Below, piece by piece: positions 52,840-64,000 of a DNA stretch of 64,000 nt. Position numbers and translations under genes: made by a program. The notes beneath the pieces were generated by a model, which was given only the letters and a program-made list of their open reading frames with translations, did not search any database and was not told the DNA's origin. Source of the stretch: Bolinopsis microptera (Eukaryota; Ctenophora; Tentaculata; Lobata; Bolinopsidae); assembly GCF_026151205.1 (NCBI RefSeq), contig NC_087078.1:1154175-1218174 (forward strand), written 5' to 3'. Position 1 is the stretch's first letter. Each line of letters begins with the position of its first letter.

Positions 52840-54150
52840 TTAATAAACAGATGTGCAAAGGGAAAATGTCTTGGGCCCCATTTTGAAGATCTATATTCTA
52901 TACCTCTATTAGAAAATTTAACATTCTTTAAATTTAAAAAATTTTAGGTTAAAAATTTGGGCCCAAAATCACCAAAAGTGACAAAATTTTTCTTTCCCTG
53001 CCCCAACATTTTCAAGATTTGTGGTTAAAATTGGCCCCTAGGGGCTTTTTTACGGGGTTTTTTAAAGTATTAATCGACCAAACACAAAAATATCTTTTAA
53101 TCTTGGGTTTACCTAAAATCTTAAAATAACGGGTGTGACAAAATAAACAGTCTTGGGCCCCTAATTTTTTTAAGATCTATATCCTAAATTTAATTTGAAT
53201 AGGTCCAAAAATATAGAGCTTTTGTTTTTAAAAATTTAGGTTAAATTTGTCCAGTCACATAAAAATGTGACCAAAATTTAAATTTTAGGGCCCCCCCAAA
53301 TTTTTAAAATAGGGTAAAAAATTAGCAAGGCTGCTTTTATCACCTTTAAATCAACCAAACTTCAAAAAAAAATTGGTTTTAAAGTGATGGAATTTCCTTA
53401 AATCTTAAAAAAAAAGGGGGTGACAAAGTAAACCAAAGTCGGGGGCCCCATTTTGGGGAAAACCCATTTCCCCCATTAGAACAACATTCCTTTTAGAACG
53501 ACTGGAAAAAAATTGTCCAGAACATAGAGCTTCCCAAATTTTTTAAAAATTTTGATTTAAATTTTTCCAAAGACCCTTTAAAAATTTACAAAAATTTAAA
53601 TTTCCCTGCCCCAACAGTATCAAAATTTTAAGATAGTGTGGGTTAAAAAAGGCCCTAGGGTTTTTTTACAGGTATTTAAAGTATTAAAGCCATCCAAACT
53701 AAAAAAAAATATCTTTAATCTGAGAAAGGGTTACCCAACTCTTTATAAAAAACTGAAGTGACAAAGTAAACTTGTCTTTCCCCCTATTTGGAAAAAATTT
53801 TTCCTCTTTTGAATACTATTAACCCTTTTTCATCAAAAAAAAAATTTTGATAAACTAAATTTTTTTTGCCCCCCCAAAGGGGCTAAAAAAGTTTATAATA
53901 ATTTGTTTTGACGAAATTACCCCATTTTTGACCCTTAGCGGTAGTTTTTAAATTTTGACACTGTTAACAATTTTTACCACCTGATAATGATTTGTGGGAC
54001 GGGGCATGGTACTATCAGGTTGTTTTAACCATTTGTAAATAAAATAAGGGGTTTTAAGCGGGGGATTTCAAATTTTGGGTTTAATTTTTACCCCCATTTT
54101 AGAAATCATCAAGATTATGTGACAAAATAAACTTGGTTGTGCCTTCCGTG
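52840..54150. repeat. Diverged tandem repeat, unit roughly 285-360 bp
   Basis: GTGACAAAaTAAAC-type landmarks followed by CTTGGGCCCC-like sequence recur at about 52,852, 53,136, 53,420, 53,757 and 54,119. Boundaries are blurred by sequence errors. Confidence 0.5.
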
Positions 54151-57100
54151 TTTTAATTTCCCTTTCGCTATATGATATGATAAAAATTTTCCCCGCCCTT
54201 CCAGGCTTCAAAAAAACTTTCACTTTCCCAGCATTGGTTTTTGGGGCCCCCAAAAATTCACACATATTTTTTTAATGTTTTCAGAGTTAAAACCCGGGGA
54301 AAGCACCATCAAAAGAAAAAAGTCGTCAAATAGTAAAGGTTTAAAGGCATATGTACCCCCAATCAACTGGACCCTCAAAAATTTGGTCCAAAAAAAAGGG
54401 AGCAAAGGGGGCCCCTATTTCCCCGTCCCTTTTTATAGGTGGCAATGTAACCCCTTTCCGGCCGGCCGTATTTTAACCAATTTTCTTATCACCTGATTAA
54501 GATAACGTTATGTACAAAGTTAGCCTGAGGGGAGAGATTTTCCTAACCAACAAGGGTTTTTTTAAAATTTTTAGTGGGACAAAATCAACTAACTACCTTT
54601 AATAGGGTCAATTTTTTTTTAACCCAATATTTTCAAACCCAAATGAACGTGTCCCTAAACTTTCCCAGCAAATTTTACTAAGGGTTTAATTTGGGCCCCT
54701 AAGGGAAATTCCCGTAACGGGAACCAAAATTCGGAAAACCCTTTTTTAAAACACAAAAAAAGACCAATTTTTTAAAAATTTTTTAGTTTTTAAATTTATT
54801 TAAAGATGTTATACTGTTGAGACTGGTTTAAATAAGAAATTTTTTCAATCCCGGAATCCGCCTCCCCTCCCTCCTTAAAAAACCTTTTAAATTTTTGAAA
54901 ATATCAACCCCATCCGCCAAAAGGGAAAAAAATTTGGGAAAAAGGGAAAAAAATTTTGAAAATTTGCACAACCCGGGAGAAAAACCGCCTACAAAGCTTC
55001 CAAGAGCCCAGAAACAGACCACATTGATGTATATCCCCGAAAAAGACAACCCGGTCCCGCCCTTTTTTAGTGACCCAAAAAACATCCCGTCAAAACTACG
55101 AGACTGAAGTTAAGGGGGGATAGGGGCCCTTTTGGAAAAAGGGAGATGGAAACTTTATTGTTCTCCACACTTCCCAAACCCACCATTTTCGTACCCTGGG
55201 TTGGTAAAAGTCACATTCGGGAAAAAAAATTTTTCCCAAATTAAAGGCCCAAAATGCAGGAAAACAGGGGGGCTGTGCTTTTTTTCATTTGTGCGGATTT
55301 CTTGTTTAGAGGAAAAAAACATGGAGAAGGGTTTGGAAAGGTTTTGGAAGGGGAACCAACTTCCACCGGGTTCATTTGGGGAGGACTGTCAACCGGGGGG
55401 TAACAGAGAACACAGTTGAGAGCCCTTTAAAGGGCCCTTCAGAAATCAGTCATACAAAGAAACAAGGTAGTGGAACCCGATCAAGTGTTGGATAAGGTTT
55501 CAAAAAAACCGTTTTTCCCGCCTATCCTTAAATTTTTGTTAAACGGGCTAAAGAAGAGTTTCCCAAATTTTTGAGTACGAACCGGTTAAGGATGAGGAAC
55601 TGTAAACTATCAAATTTTAAGAGGGCTTTTCCCCAAATTTCCGCCCAAAAAATCAGATTTTTTTAAAAAGGAAAACCCCCATAAAAATTGGCCCGTTTTA
55701 CGGAGTTTGTTTTCCTGATCAAAACTATTTTTTTCTCGTTTATTTAAATTGCCCTTTTTTCGCTGCCCGTAATAAAACCACTGATACGATGGGCCGAGCA
55801 TAAGGAGAAGTAATTTTTACCGACCAAAATTTCCCAAAAAACAGGGAAAATTTGTTTAAAAAGTTTAGGACTTAAACTACTTTTTCCCGGTTTGGGGGGC
55901 AGAAAATGTAAAACCCGGGGTTTTCCCCTCGTTGAGGAAACTTTTGAAAAAAACCCTTAACGAGTAAGAAATACCAAAATCTGGTTAAAAATCCCAAAAT
56001 TCTCATGAGAAAAACCCCGGAACATTTTTTAGCCATATGGGCCCGAAAAAAGAAAACGTGTCATAAATCCAAGTGTAGTTTTGGGAAAAGTATTGGGGGA
56101 TGTCAAACCCAAAAAAACTTTAAAGGAAAGGGGGGCCCCCCCCTTTTGAGCCTAAAAAAGGGAAAAATCGGGAAAAAAATACAGGGGGTTTTAAAAAGCT
56201 CCTTTGTCATTGCGTTTTTGGGGTTCTAAATTTAACCCACAACAAAATGATGTGTTTAATTTTAAATGAAATCGGGGGTGGATCAACGGACCCGCGGGGG
56301 GGGGGAAAGGCCTTTCTATTGTGTGGCAAGATAATACAACTAAACAATCGATAATAACAATAAAGGATTTTTATTTAAGTTACCCGGGGAAAAGGGGAAA
56401 AATTGCACATTACAAGTTTCATTAAAGAAAAGCTAGGGTTAATATAAACGATAAGCCCCTAGTGATTAAAGAACCCACTCCCGCCCCAAAATACGGGTTT
56501 TTATTACGAGAGTTTTGTGTAGTGTTTTTCTTGTGGGGATAACCGGGTTTTTAAAGCCAATATTTTAAAAGATAACTCAGTTTTACTGAGTTGGTTTTCT
56601 TTGTTTTTTTGATGAATTCAGACAGTAATGCCATAACTACAAATAAAATGTGGAGTGCACTGATTAACAAGTTTAAAAGATTTATCAGCAATAAGAAGGG
56701 GGTGAAAGCAAGTTTATTATGTTCAAAGGCCCTTGGGGAGTTATTTAGCACAGGGGCCCTTTTAATCGTACCCAATGTTTTTTCTGTAATTAGCACCTCA
56801 TCAGAAATACTACTTTTTCTAGGAACTTTAGAAATACGTCTGATTTTTCGTATTTTCTGTTTTTAGAGATGAAAAATTTGTAATTTTAGGTTTTTCTTAA
56901 AAAAGGGTATTTCAGATATTTTTTACCCAAAACAATTTCCAGGCACTTTATAACGGACATTACCCCGTAAAAATTTTGTTTAATTTAATTTCAATGTTAC
57001 TTTGGTAAAATGGGGATTTAAAAGGAAAAATTTTAAAAAGATTTTGGGGACGGAAAAAATAAATTTAAATTTTTTTGATTAGGTATAAATTACTTTATAT

Positions 57101-57544
57101 ACCTGGAGTGTATTGTCACTTTGTTTTAAGGACATGTTATTAAGGGGATGTGGTTTAAAACTGATGTAAGATTTAGTGTGAACAGGTTTGGGGTAGTTTC
57201 TGCTCAGTGGCCAAACGGGAATTTGTACTGCACAGAGGGTTTGGGGGACAGTGAGGGGGGCCCCCGCCCGCCCCCTTTATTTTAAAGTTATCCCCGGCAC
57301 GTGTTTAATTTTCTGTTTTTATATTCCCCCTTTTGGGTAAACAATTTGACGAAACAAACCCCACATGTTACGTTTGTTAAATAAACCGAGTATCTTTGCT
57401 CGGATCAAAATGGCCTTAGATTTATATTTTCGTGTAATTTAAAGGTTTGGGGGGTTTTAAAATTCTATTTTTCTGAAAACGTTTTTACACAAGCCTTTAA
57501 GGGGTTGAATTAACTAATTGGCGATTTTTGGGGGAAATTTTTAC

Positions 57545-57621
57545 CCAGCCCGGGATTCGAACTTTCCCAACCCCCGGGTTAAAGGGCCCGGCTATCAATT
57601 AACCAATAACGCCACTGGGGG
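57545..57621 (-). tRNA. tRNA-like sequence or tRNA-derived SINE head
   Basis: On the minus strand there is an A-box-like TGGCGTTATTGGTTAATTGA and, about 35 bases later, a B-box-like GTTCGAATCCC, with CCCAG and CTGGG able to pair as acceptor ends. The anticodon arm is distorted by apparent errors, so the isotype cannot be read and a SINE is equally possible. Confidence 0.35.
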
Positions 57622-60600
57622 CTTAAATAATATTTAGGCTTGGCAAATTTTGACTTGCCGAAAAAATTTCCCCCCCCTAACTTAAAGTATTAAACAAACA
57701 TCTAAATTTTTGAACCTTGGATCCTTTTTTATTATTGCAGATATTCAGGTTTTGGACAAAATGTTTATTTTTTTACAGGGTAGGGAATTTGGCCAGAAAG
57801 AACCCTAGTAAACAAATGTTTTTAAATTTGTCATTTGTGGTTTTGGGAAAAAAAAAAAATTACCCCAAATAAAGAAGAATGAAAAATTTTTAAAAACGGG
57901 ACTTTGTTTTGCCAAAACCTTTGGCTTTTTAGTAATTTTTTTTTACCAATTTAGCCCAAAAAAGTATTAGTAAGGGTCTTTTTTGACGTAATTTAAATTA
58001 CAGAACAAAAAAACTTGATTTTTGGGAAAACCCAAAAAATTGTCCGGAACCCCTAGCCATGCCCAAAACCGATAAAACTAAAAAAAATTAAATCCCCAAC
58101 CCCTTAAATTTTGGATTAAAAAACGTTTAAGACGAAAACTCAAAGGGGTTTCGCAAGTCCCCAAACTCCCAAAAGCAAACAGAACGGGCAAAAAATTGGT
58201 TTTCCCCCCATATGGCCCCGGGGGGTTTATCACGGGCTATTATTCCATATTGGGGGTTTTTTAATTTAAAAACTTGGTGGGGTTTTCCGAACGCCGCCGA
58301 GTTGGTTTGAAACACGCTGGTTTGAAATTTTACGAGTACGTTAACGTTTTCACCCGTTTAAATCAAAACCCCCAAAAAACGGGGTATTAAGTTAAAAAAT
58401 GTTATAGAAAGTGAGACTTTTTTAATGGTGCGGGTTTTTTTAATTTCCCTGCCCAAAATTTTGTGGGCTTTGGTTGGGCGCATTTAGTGCCGGGGGCGAA
58501 TGGTTTGGGCCCCAAATTTTAAAAAAATTTAAATAATTTAAAGTAGCATACATTTAAATTTCCGGCCCATCAGATAAAATGAAAAAACCAATATTAATTT
58601 TAAAATTTTAAATTTTTTAAAAGGGGAAATTTCCCACCGCAAGTTGCTTGGGTTTCAGTGTCTTCTGGTCGGGGCCAACCCCACATAAATGCAACAAAAG
58701 GGCAACCACGGTGTGTGACGAGTTAGAATTTTGTTTGTTGCAAATAAAACCGGGCCCAAAAGTTCCCGGGAAACCGTGACGTGAACAGTTAAACAGTCCC
58801 TCAGTTTTTAGGCTTTTTTTAAAAATTAAAACGGAATTTCATAATTATGTTTTATAAATTTTTCCCAATTTAAATTTTTCTAAGTTTTGTAAATTTAGTA
58901 AGAATTTGGAGAAAGGAGCTTTTTTATAGGATTTTTAAATGCGTAATTTAAATAATAGGACTTAAAAAGCAATTAGGTTTGTGATTAAAAAAGGGAAAAC
59001 CCAGGTAACCGGGGAACCAGGGAAAACGCCTGGCCCCAAATCTTAAAAAAACGCTTTTTAAAATTTGTATTCCCCGTTGGACATTGTTCAGCCCGGGAAA
59101 ATAAACGAAATTTTCACTTCCCAGGGAATTTTTCAAATTTAGGGGCAGTAGTTGGGCGCCCGGAAAAAGTGCACTGCAGTGCCAAAAAAAGCCCGCTTAA
59201 AGAAATTGGAAGGGGGTTGGGAGCATCAGTTGAGGGAAAAAAAGGGAAACCCGGGGGTTTTTTCCCACTACCAAAAGGGCCCGAGAAGGATTTGGGCTAA
59301 AACCCTTTTCAAAAAACTCAAATTTTTTTTTAAAAGGGCCTTTTAAAAAGAAACCCCAATAATGTTTCGGGAACTTCCCCGCCCGCTTTTAACCGGAAAA
59401 ATTTTTCAAAACCCTTTTTAAAAAACAAACCACGTCAGCAAAATGAAAACTTTGAAGCGAATGGCCTTTAAAAATTTTATGTTTTTTTTGTAAACAGGGC
59501 TAAGAAAAACAAAGCGTTTAAAATAAACCCAAAATTTTCCGATAAAAACCTTGTCTCTACATCTTAGATTTATGCACCACTTTTGCATCGCTCAAAAAAA
59601 CTCGCATATCTCAAAAATTTCCTTTCCAACATTTGGGAAAATTTTTTTTTATCGCCGCGTAAATTTTAAATTTTAAGTTTCAAATTTTAACCCAAATTTT
59701 TTAGTGCCCCCGTCTTTGGGTTTTTCTTTTTTAAAACTTTACCAAAAACCATTTGGGAAAAAAAAAAACCTTTTTAAATTATAAACCTTCTTTTTAACTT
59801 TAATGGTAAGTCTAAAATTTAAAAGGGTTTTTGGGTTTTTTTTTTCCCTTTTTTATTTTGCTGTTTCCCCCCGGGGGTGGGAAATTTTTTATTACCATTT
59901 TTGTTTTTAAATTTTTTTTTGAAAATAAAAAAAATTGGGCGTACCACGGGCCAGTCCCCAACAAAAAAAAAGAGTTTTAAAAACCTTTCAGCGGCCCCCC
60001 CTACAGTATTCAAAAAACCCCAGCCAAGGGAGGTCCCCTTTTTGGTTTGGTAGAAAACCCTTTTTAAGAATTTTCATTAAGGGAAAGTTGGGGGCGAAGG
60101 AAAAACCCAAAATGGAAGTGTGTTATTTGGTATTTGAAAAGGAAAAAGGGGAGCTGTTTTGGACAAGGTCGGTCAAGGTTTGGGAGGAACTTGGGGAAAA
60201 GCCAAAAAAAAGCTGAAAAAATTGGTTTTTTATTGTATTTTTGTATTGTATTGAAAACCCAAGGGTAAGAAAACAATTGGGGGATAGATTGTTAAGGTGA
60301 AATTTGACAGCCCCAAACGTGCAGAGATTTTTTACTAGAGCCGGACTTTCCGGGGAAGTCTTTATCGGCCAGATGGGCCCCAGAGGAACGTGCCGAAAAG
60401 CAAAAAAAATTGTTTGAGAAATCTGAAGAGATCGAACGAACCCAGCCCGTTAAAAACAAAAAATTTAAAAGACACTTCATAAAGGGGGGCCCCAAAGTGT
60501 TGTGTGGGGCAAAAATTTTTGTTGGGAAAATTTTTAAAAAAAGAGTTTTGCGAAAAAAAAGGATTTTTAGTTCGCTAAAAATTTAAAATTTTTTAATAAG

Positions 60601-63257
60601 CTTCAAATCATTTTATTTTCGTCTTTCAACACCAATTCAAGCGTCGTCTTATTCTACCCAATATCCAGATATTAAACTAAATTTCAACAAACCCAAAAAA
60701 TATTACATTTATTGGGGCCTGAAGATGGCGTTTTTCGCCCAAAATTTGCCCTTTCCCAAAATTTCCCTTTTTAATTTTTCCCCGGGCCCCTTCCAAAAGG
60801 AAAAATTTCCAGATTCAGTAATTCCCAAACATGGGACTAATAAAACAGCCCAACTACTCCTTTATTTGACTGTCAGTTTCTAGAAATTTTTTTTTTTATT
60901 TTTGGGATTAAGCTGAAGTTTTTAAAAATTTTCCCTTTCCCGGCCTTAATTTCGTTTTGGGGGAAAATTTAAAATTAAATTTTCCTTTTAAAATTTTTTA
61001 GGTTTTTTACCGCAATTTTTGTATTTAAAAAATTTAAAAAATTTCTTTTATTAAAATTTTTGATAAACATTAACCAGTAAAAAACCTTGGGGTTCCCCCC
61101 CAATATGGATGGGAAAAAAAATTTACCCGCGCAACCCCTTTTCGCGTGCGAACGGCCCCCCGGGCCCGAGGGGGAAAATACTTTAACGGGGAAACAAGAA
61201 AAAAGCGTCCCTTCCACAAATCCTTAACCGGGGGCAATTTTTGTTTTGTCCATATACCTTTTAAAAGGGGGTTTTTTGCCAAATAACTTAAATTTTATTT
61301 AAGCAAATTTTTGTTTCTAAATTCCATTTTTGGATTGAAAATAGCGTAAAAAACCGGGAAACAAAGTAAGCGCTAAATAATTCTACCTCCCCAAAAGTTG
61401 AGGAAATTCCCAAACTGTAAGTTTTTCAAAAATCACGGGCCCTCTAGGGGAAAGATTCGTTAATCCAATTCCCCCAGGGTGTAAAACCCTTGCGGTTGCT
61501 CCCCGGGCAAAAACAATAGTAATATTTTGGGGAAAGATTAAAAAGGGCGGTTATAAATTAAAACTAAAATAATGTTTCCAAATTTGCTGATGTTAAATTT
61601 ATATGACCTTTAAACCCCCCAGTGCAGGAACAAGTTTGCCCTTTGACAGCCCGTTTTCCCGCCAAAGAGGCTCTCCGGGAAAGATTTCACAAACTTTTAA
61701 GCATTTCTTTAAAATCAGGGGGTCCTTTGTTTCTAAGAATTTTTGGGGGGAATTTTGGGGTTTTAAATTGTAATTGCCCCAATCCCAGTCCAATTTGCAA
61801 CCCAATTTTCGGTTTGAGCGTTTGGTTTTCGCGACTGCTAGATTATTTTAGAGGGGAATAACTGCCTTTTTTGGCCCCCCTCGGGTTTTTGCGGTAACCA
61901 GAACTGGGTGTTTTAAATCATTTTTGGGGCCCCTTTCCTCCAGGCCCCTTTCCACAGGGGGTGATGGTAATCGTTCTCTCCTCCGTTTTTCCCAAAAGTC
62001 ACAATTTTAAAGGGCCTTTAGTCTCTGCCAGTAGGTTTGTGTGGGAGGGGGCCAAACTATAATTCCGTTGTGAAAGTGGCGCCGGAAAAACCCCTTTTCC
62101 CGTTTGGGGCCCTCTGCCCCTCTTGGATATTTCCCCTAATATATAATTTTAAAAAGGGGGGAAAAGCCCCCCAAAATTAACCCCCCCCCCGGGGTGGCTT
62201 TTGAAGAAGGGTTTTTGAAGGGTCACCAAGGGAAAGTTACCCGGGTGACCATGGGGACATTTTTTTTCCTCCCTTTTTAAACGCACTAGAAAACCCCAAA
62301 AAATAAGGCCGCAAACAAAATTTTTTTTACGAAACAGTTTGGGGTTAAAGGGGGAAAAGTGGGGACTTCAGGAAAGTCAACGGAAACCATTACCCCCAAA
62401 CCCTTTAAACCCTTTTGGAAGGGTATAACTGTTGCCCCCCTGGCCCTTTGGGATACTTTGGTTTTCCGTTAGGTGGCCCGGGGAAGGGGGGGACGATTAG
62501 ATTTAGAGGGTTAAAAGGGGTTTTCCCAAAAGTTTTTAGTCTTTTCCAAGGGCCCGCTAAGAAAGGATTGAAGAAGTCGCGTGCAGCCGAGTGCCGTAAA
62601 AGTAATTTAAAAAATCAACCATTAAAAAAACTTTCTAAAATTTAAAAAAAAAAGTTATTTTCCCAAATTAAAGATTTAAGTTACTTGGGTACAAATTTAA
62701 AAAAACCCCCCATTTAAATTTTACATTTGTTGCTAAAATTTGGGTCTTTTCAAAATAGGTTTTGTGTGCGCGTTTTTAAAATTTTCCCCTCTGGTTTTTT
62801 TGATTTGTATACCTTTTTTTGTCCCCTTTCTGTTTCAACCTTTTACGTGCCTTTTTCCTACAGAGTGAACATTTTGAGAGGTAGATGGGTCTATGGGGGA
62901 ATGGGCCCCCTTTCCCTTTCGGTATTAAACAGATACACTGGCGACGGACAAAAATTTTCAAGGGTTAGAATTTAAAACCGGGGTTGAACACAAAGATGTG
63001 TGCGATTTTTTTAAAATGAAACCCCGAGAATGGGCCTAGAGAAAGGTATAGAAGGTTTTGAAACAATGTGTGGAAACGGGAAAAATAAATTTTGGGCCAT
63101 TGGACAATCGCCCCCAGAAACAAAGGGAAAATAAACCCAATGTTCAGGAAAGAAAAAATGCTGAAGGACCCAAAAACATAGAATACAAAAGAAGTTACTC
63201 ACCCAAACAAAAAAGAAGATATGGCCCAAAAAACAAAGATTTGCCGGAGAAGTTACC

Positions 63258-63757
63258 TTGAAGAAGGATGACGAGTTTGGAACTGTGAAAAGTGCAGCTC
63301 AGAAAGAGATCAAAACCTTTTCGTCTCTGTTGAAAAACACGTGCCAAAAACGCCTTTGCACCGAAGAAGATCCAAGCTGCAGTGAAAAGAGTTGCCCCAG
63401 GGAAAATGATCGAAGTAAAAGCCTGATTATCTTTGGGCTTCCAGAGACGGAGGAAACCTTGATGCTAAGGTATCTGGGATTTTGTTGGGCCATCTTAACG
63501 AAAAACCGAAAATTTTGAGATGTAAACCGAGTTTGGAAAGGACACAAAGTGAACGAGTCAGGCCGTGAAATTCATTTTGTCAAGCTCAGATCAAGCTCGT
63601 ACCTCTTGAGCAAGACTAAGCTCTAAGACATGTAGACGGGTTTAGTTCAGTTAAATCACTCCTGATAGATCCGCTGCAGACAGAAAAGCCTACAAGAAAG
63701 TTGTCGACCAACTGATAATCAAAAGGGACAGCAGAGCCTGACAAGTTCATGTTTCAG
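63258..63757 (+). pseudogene. Decayed LINE ORF1-like protein
   Basis: KKDDEFGTVKSAAQKEIKTF and a Cys-rich stretch precede RSKSLIIFGLPETEE, a hallmark of ORF1-type proteins of many invertebrate LINEs. In shifted frames it continues with GHLNEKPKILRCKPS, VKFILSSSDQART and ITPDRSAADRKAYKKVVDQL. At least two frame changes and stops break it, and no reverse transcriptase follows inside the window. The family is thought to bind nucleic acid for its element. Confidence 0.7.
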
Positions 63758-64000
63758 GAACTTTAGAGTCATTAGTCCGGAAAAGGAGCCTTTAGAGTGA
63801 TATATTTTCTATAAATTTACAAAAATTATATGTTTTAATTCATTGATTAATTAATTTGTTGTTAGGGCCCAATGTTATGGGGTGGGGTTTTCTTACTGCA
63901 CACTACTGTGTTTTGGTTACCCCTCTTCAATACATAATTTGGGTTTCATACTGGGATAGTGGAATTTAGGGCTATATCGGTTTTCTCTTTTCAATAACTG
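63758..64000. other. No gene seen
   Basis: Clean AT-rich sequence after the ORF1-like fragment; nothing recognisable before the window ends. Confidence 0.4.

Larger units (their letters stand above)
46396..63100. other. Low-accuracy consensus, not annotatable
   Basis: Sequence texture changes abruptly: runs such as GGGGCCCC, AAAATTTTT and TTTTTAAAA dominate, and no ORF longer than about 250 codons survives. The minisatellite motif known from 46.1-46.4 kb is garbled. This is most simply unpolished long-read sequence. ORFs inside should be treated as noise. A short cleaner patch exists near 56,580-56,850. Confidence 0.8.

Noticed and set aside
56591-56866. 91-codon ORF in a cleaner patch
   Set aside because: No domain, no splice support and surrounded by low-accuracy sequence.

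Overview
The window looks like nuclear DNA of an AT-rich invertebrate animal. Genes are split by introns with GT..AG borders. The one large gene encodes a secreted lectin/thrombospondin/immunoglobulin/sushi protein, and the rest is crowded with LINEs, a Gypsy-type LTR element, a mariner element, foldback elements and satellites. The domain mix and retroelement styles resemble cnidarian (especially hydrozoan) genomes, but the sequence alone does not fix the species.

Layout. (1) 1.0-1.6 kb: a small intronless gene for a secreted Ala/Gly/Asp- and Asp/His-repeat protein with a possible GPI tail. (2) 4.1-5.6 kb: a Penelope-like reverse transcriptase ORF. (3) 6.3-12.6 kb: two convergent, broken LINE copies of related families, the minus-strand one split by about 1.3 kb of other DNA. 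(4) 13.3-36.0 kb: one plus-strand gene whose exon phases match at almost every junction. It runs signal peptide, fucolectin/F5-8-type lectin domain, TSP1 domain, at least ten Ig-like domains and a C-terminal sushi domain, with no membrane segment, roughly 1,800 residues. The first nine Ig domains are single phase 1-1 exons alternating between type A (297-306 nt) and type B (339 nt). Several copies are nearly identical, introns included. (5) One intron of this gene holds a minus-strand Gypsy element (18,488-28,278, 4-bp target duplication). That element carries a nine-unit 391-bp array inside pol and a mariner transposon inside one LTR. (6) 36-46 kb: foldback and hairpin repeats, an orphan type-A Ig exon, an inverted lectin fragment, a 275-bp tandem array interrupted by a LINE fragment, then a minisatellite.

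(7) From about 46.4 to 63.1 kb the base-level quality collapses. Homopolymers are smeared, no long ORF survives and the minisatellite motif becomes garbled. Around 50.28 kb there is a palindrome with arms of at least 1.3 kb that differ mainly by indels, as expected from an uncorrected fold-back long read. Genes should not be called here. Sequence recovers near 63.2 kb, where a decayed LINE ORF1-like fragment is readable.

The most interesting biology is the poly-Ig lectin gene, whose interchangeable phase 1-1 Ig cassettes are still being duplicated. The architecture recalls invertebrate secreted recognition molecules such as FREPs and VCBPs. An immune or self-recognition role is inference only.
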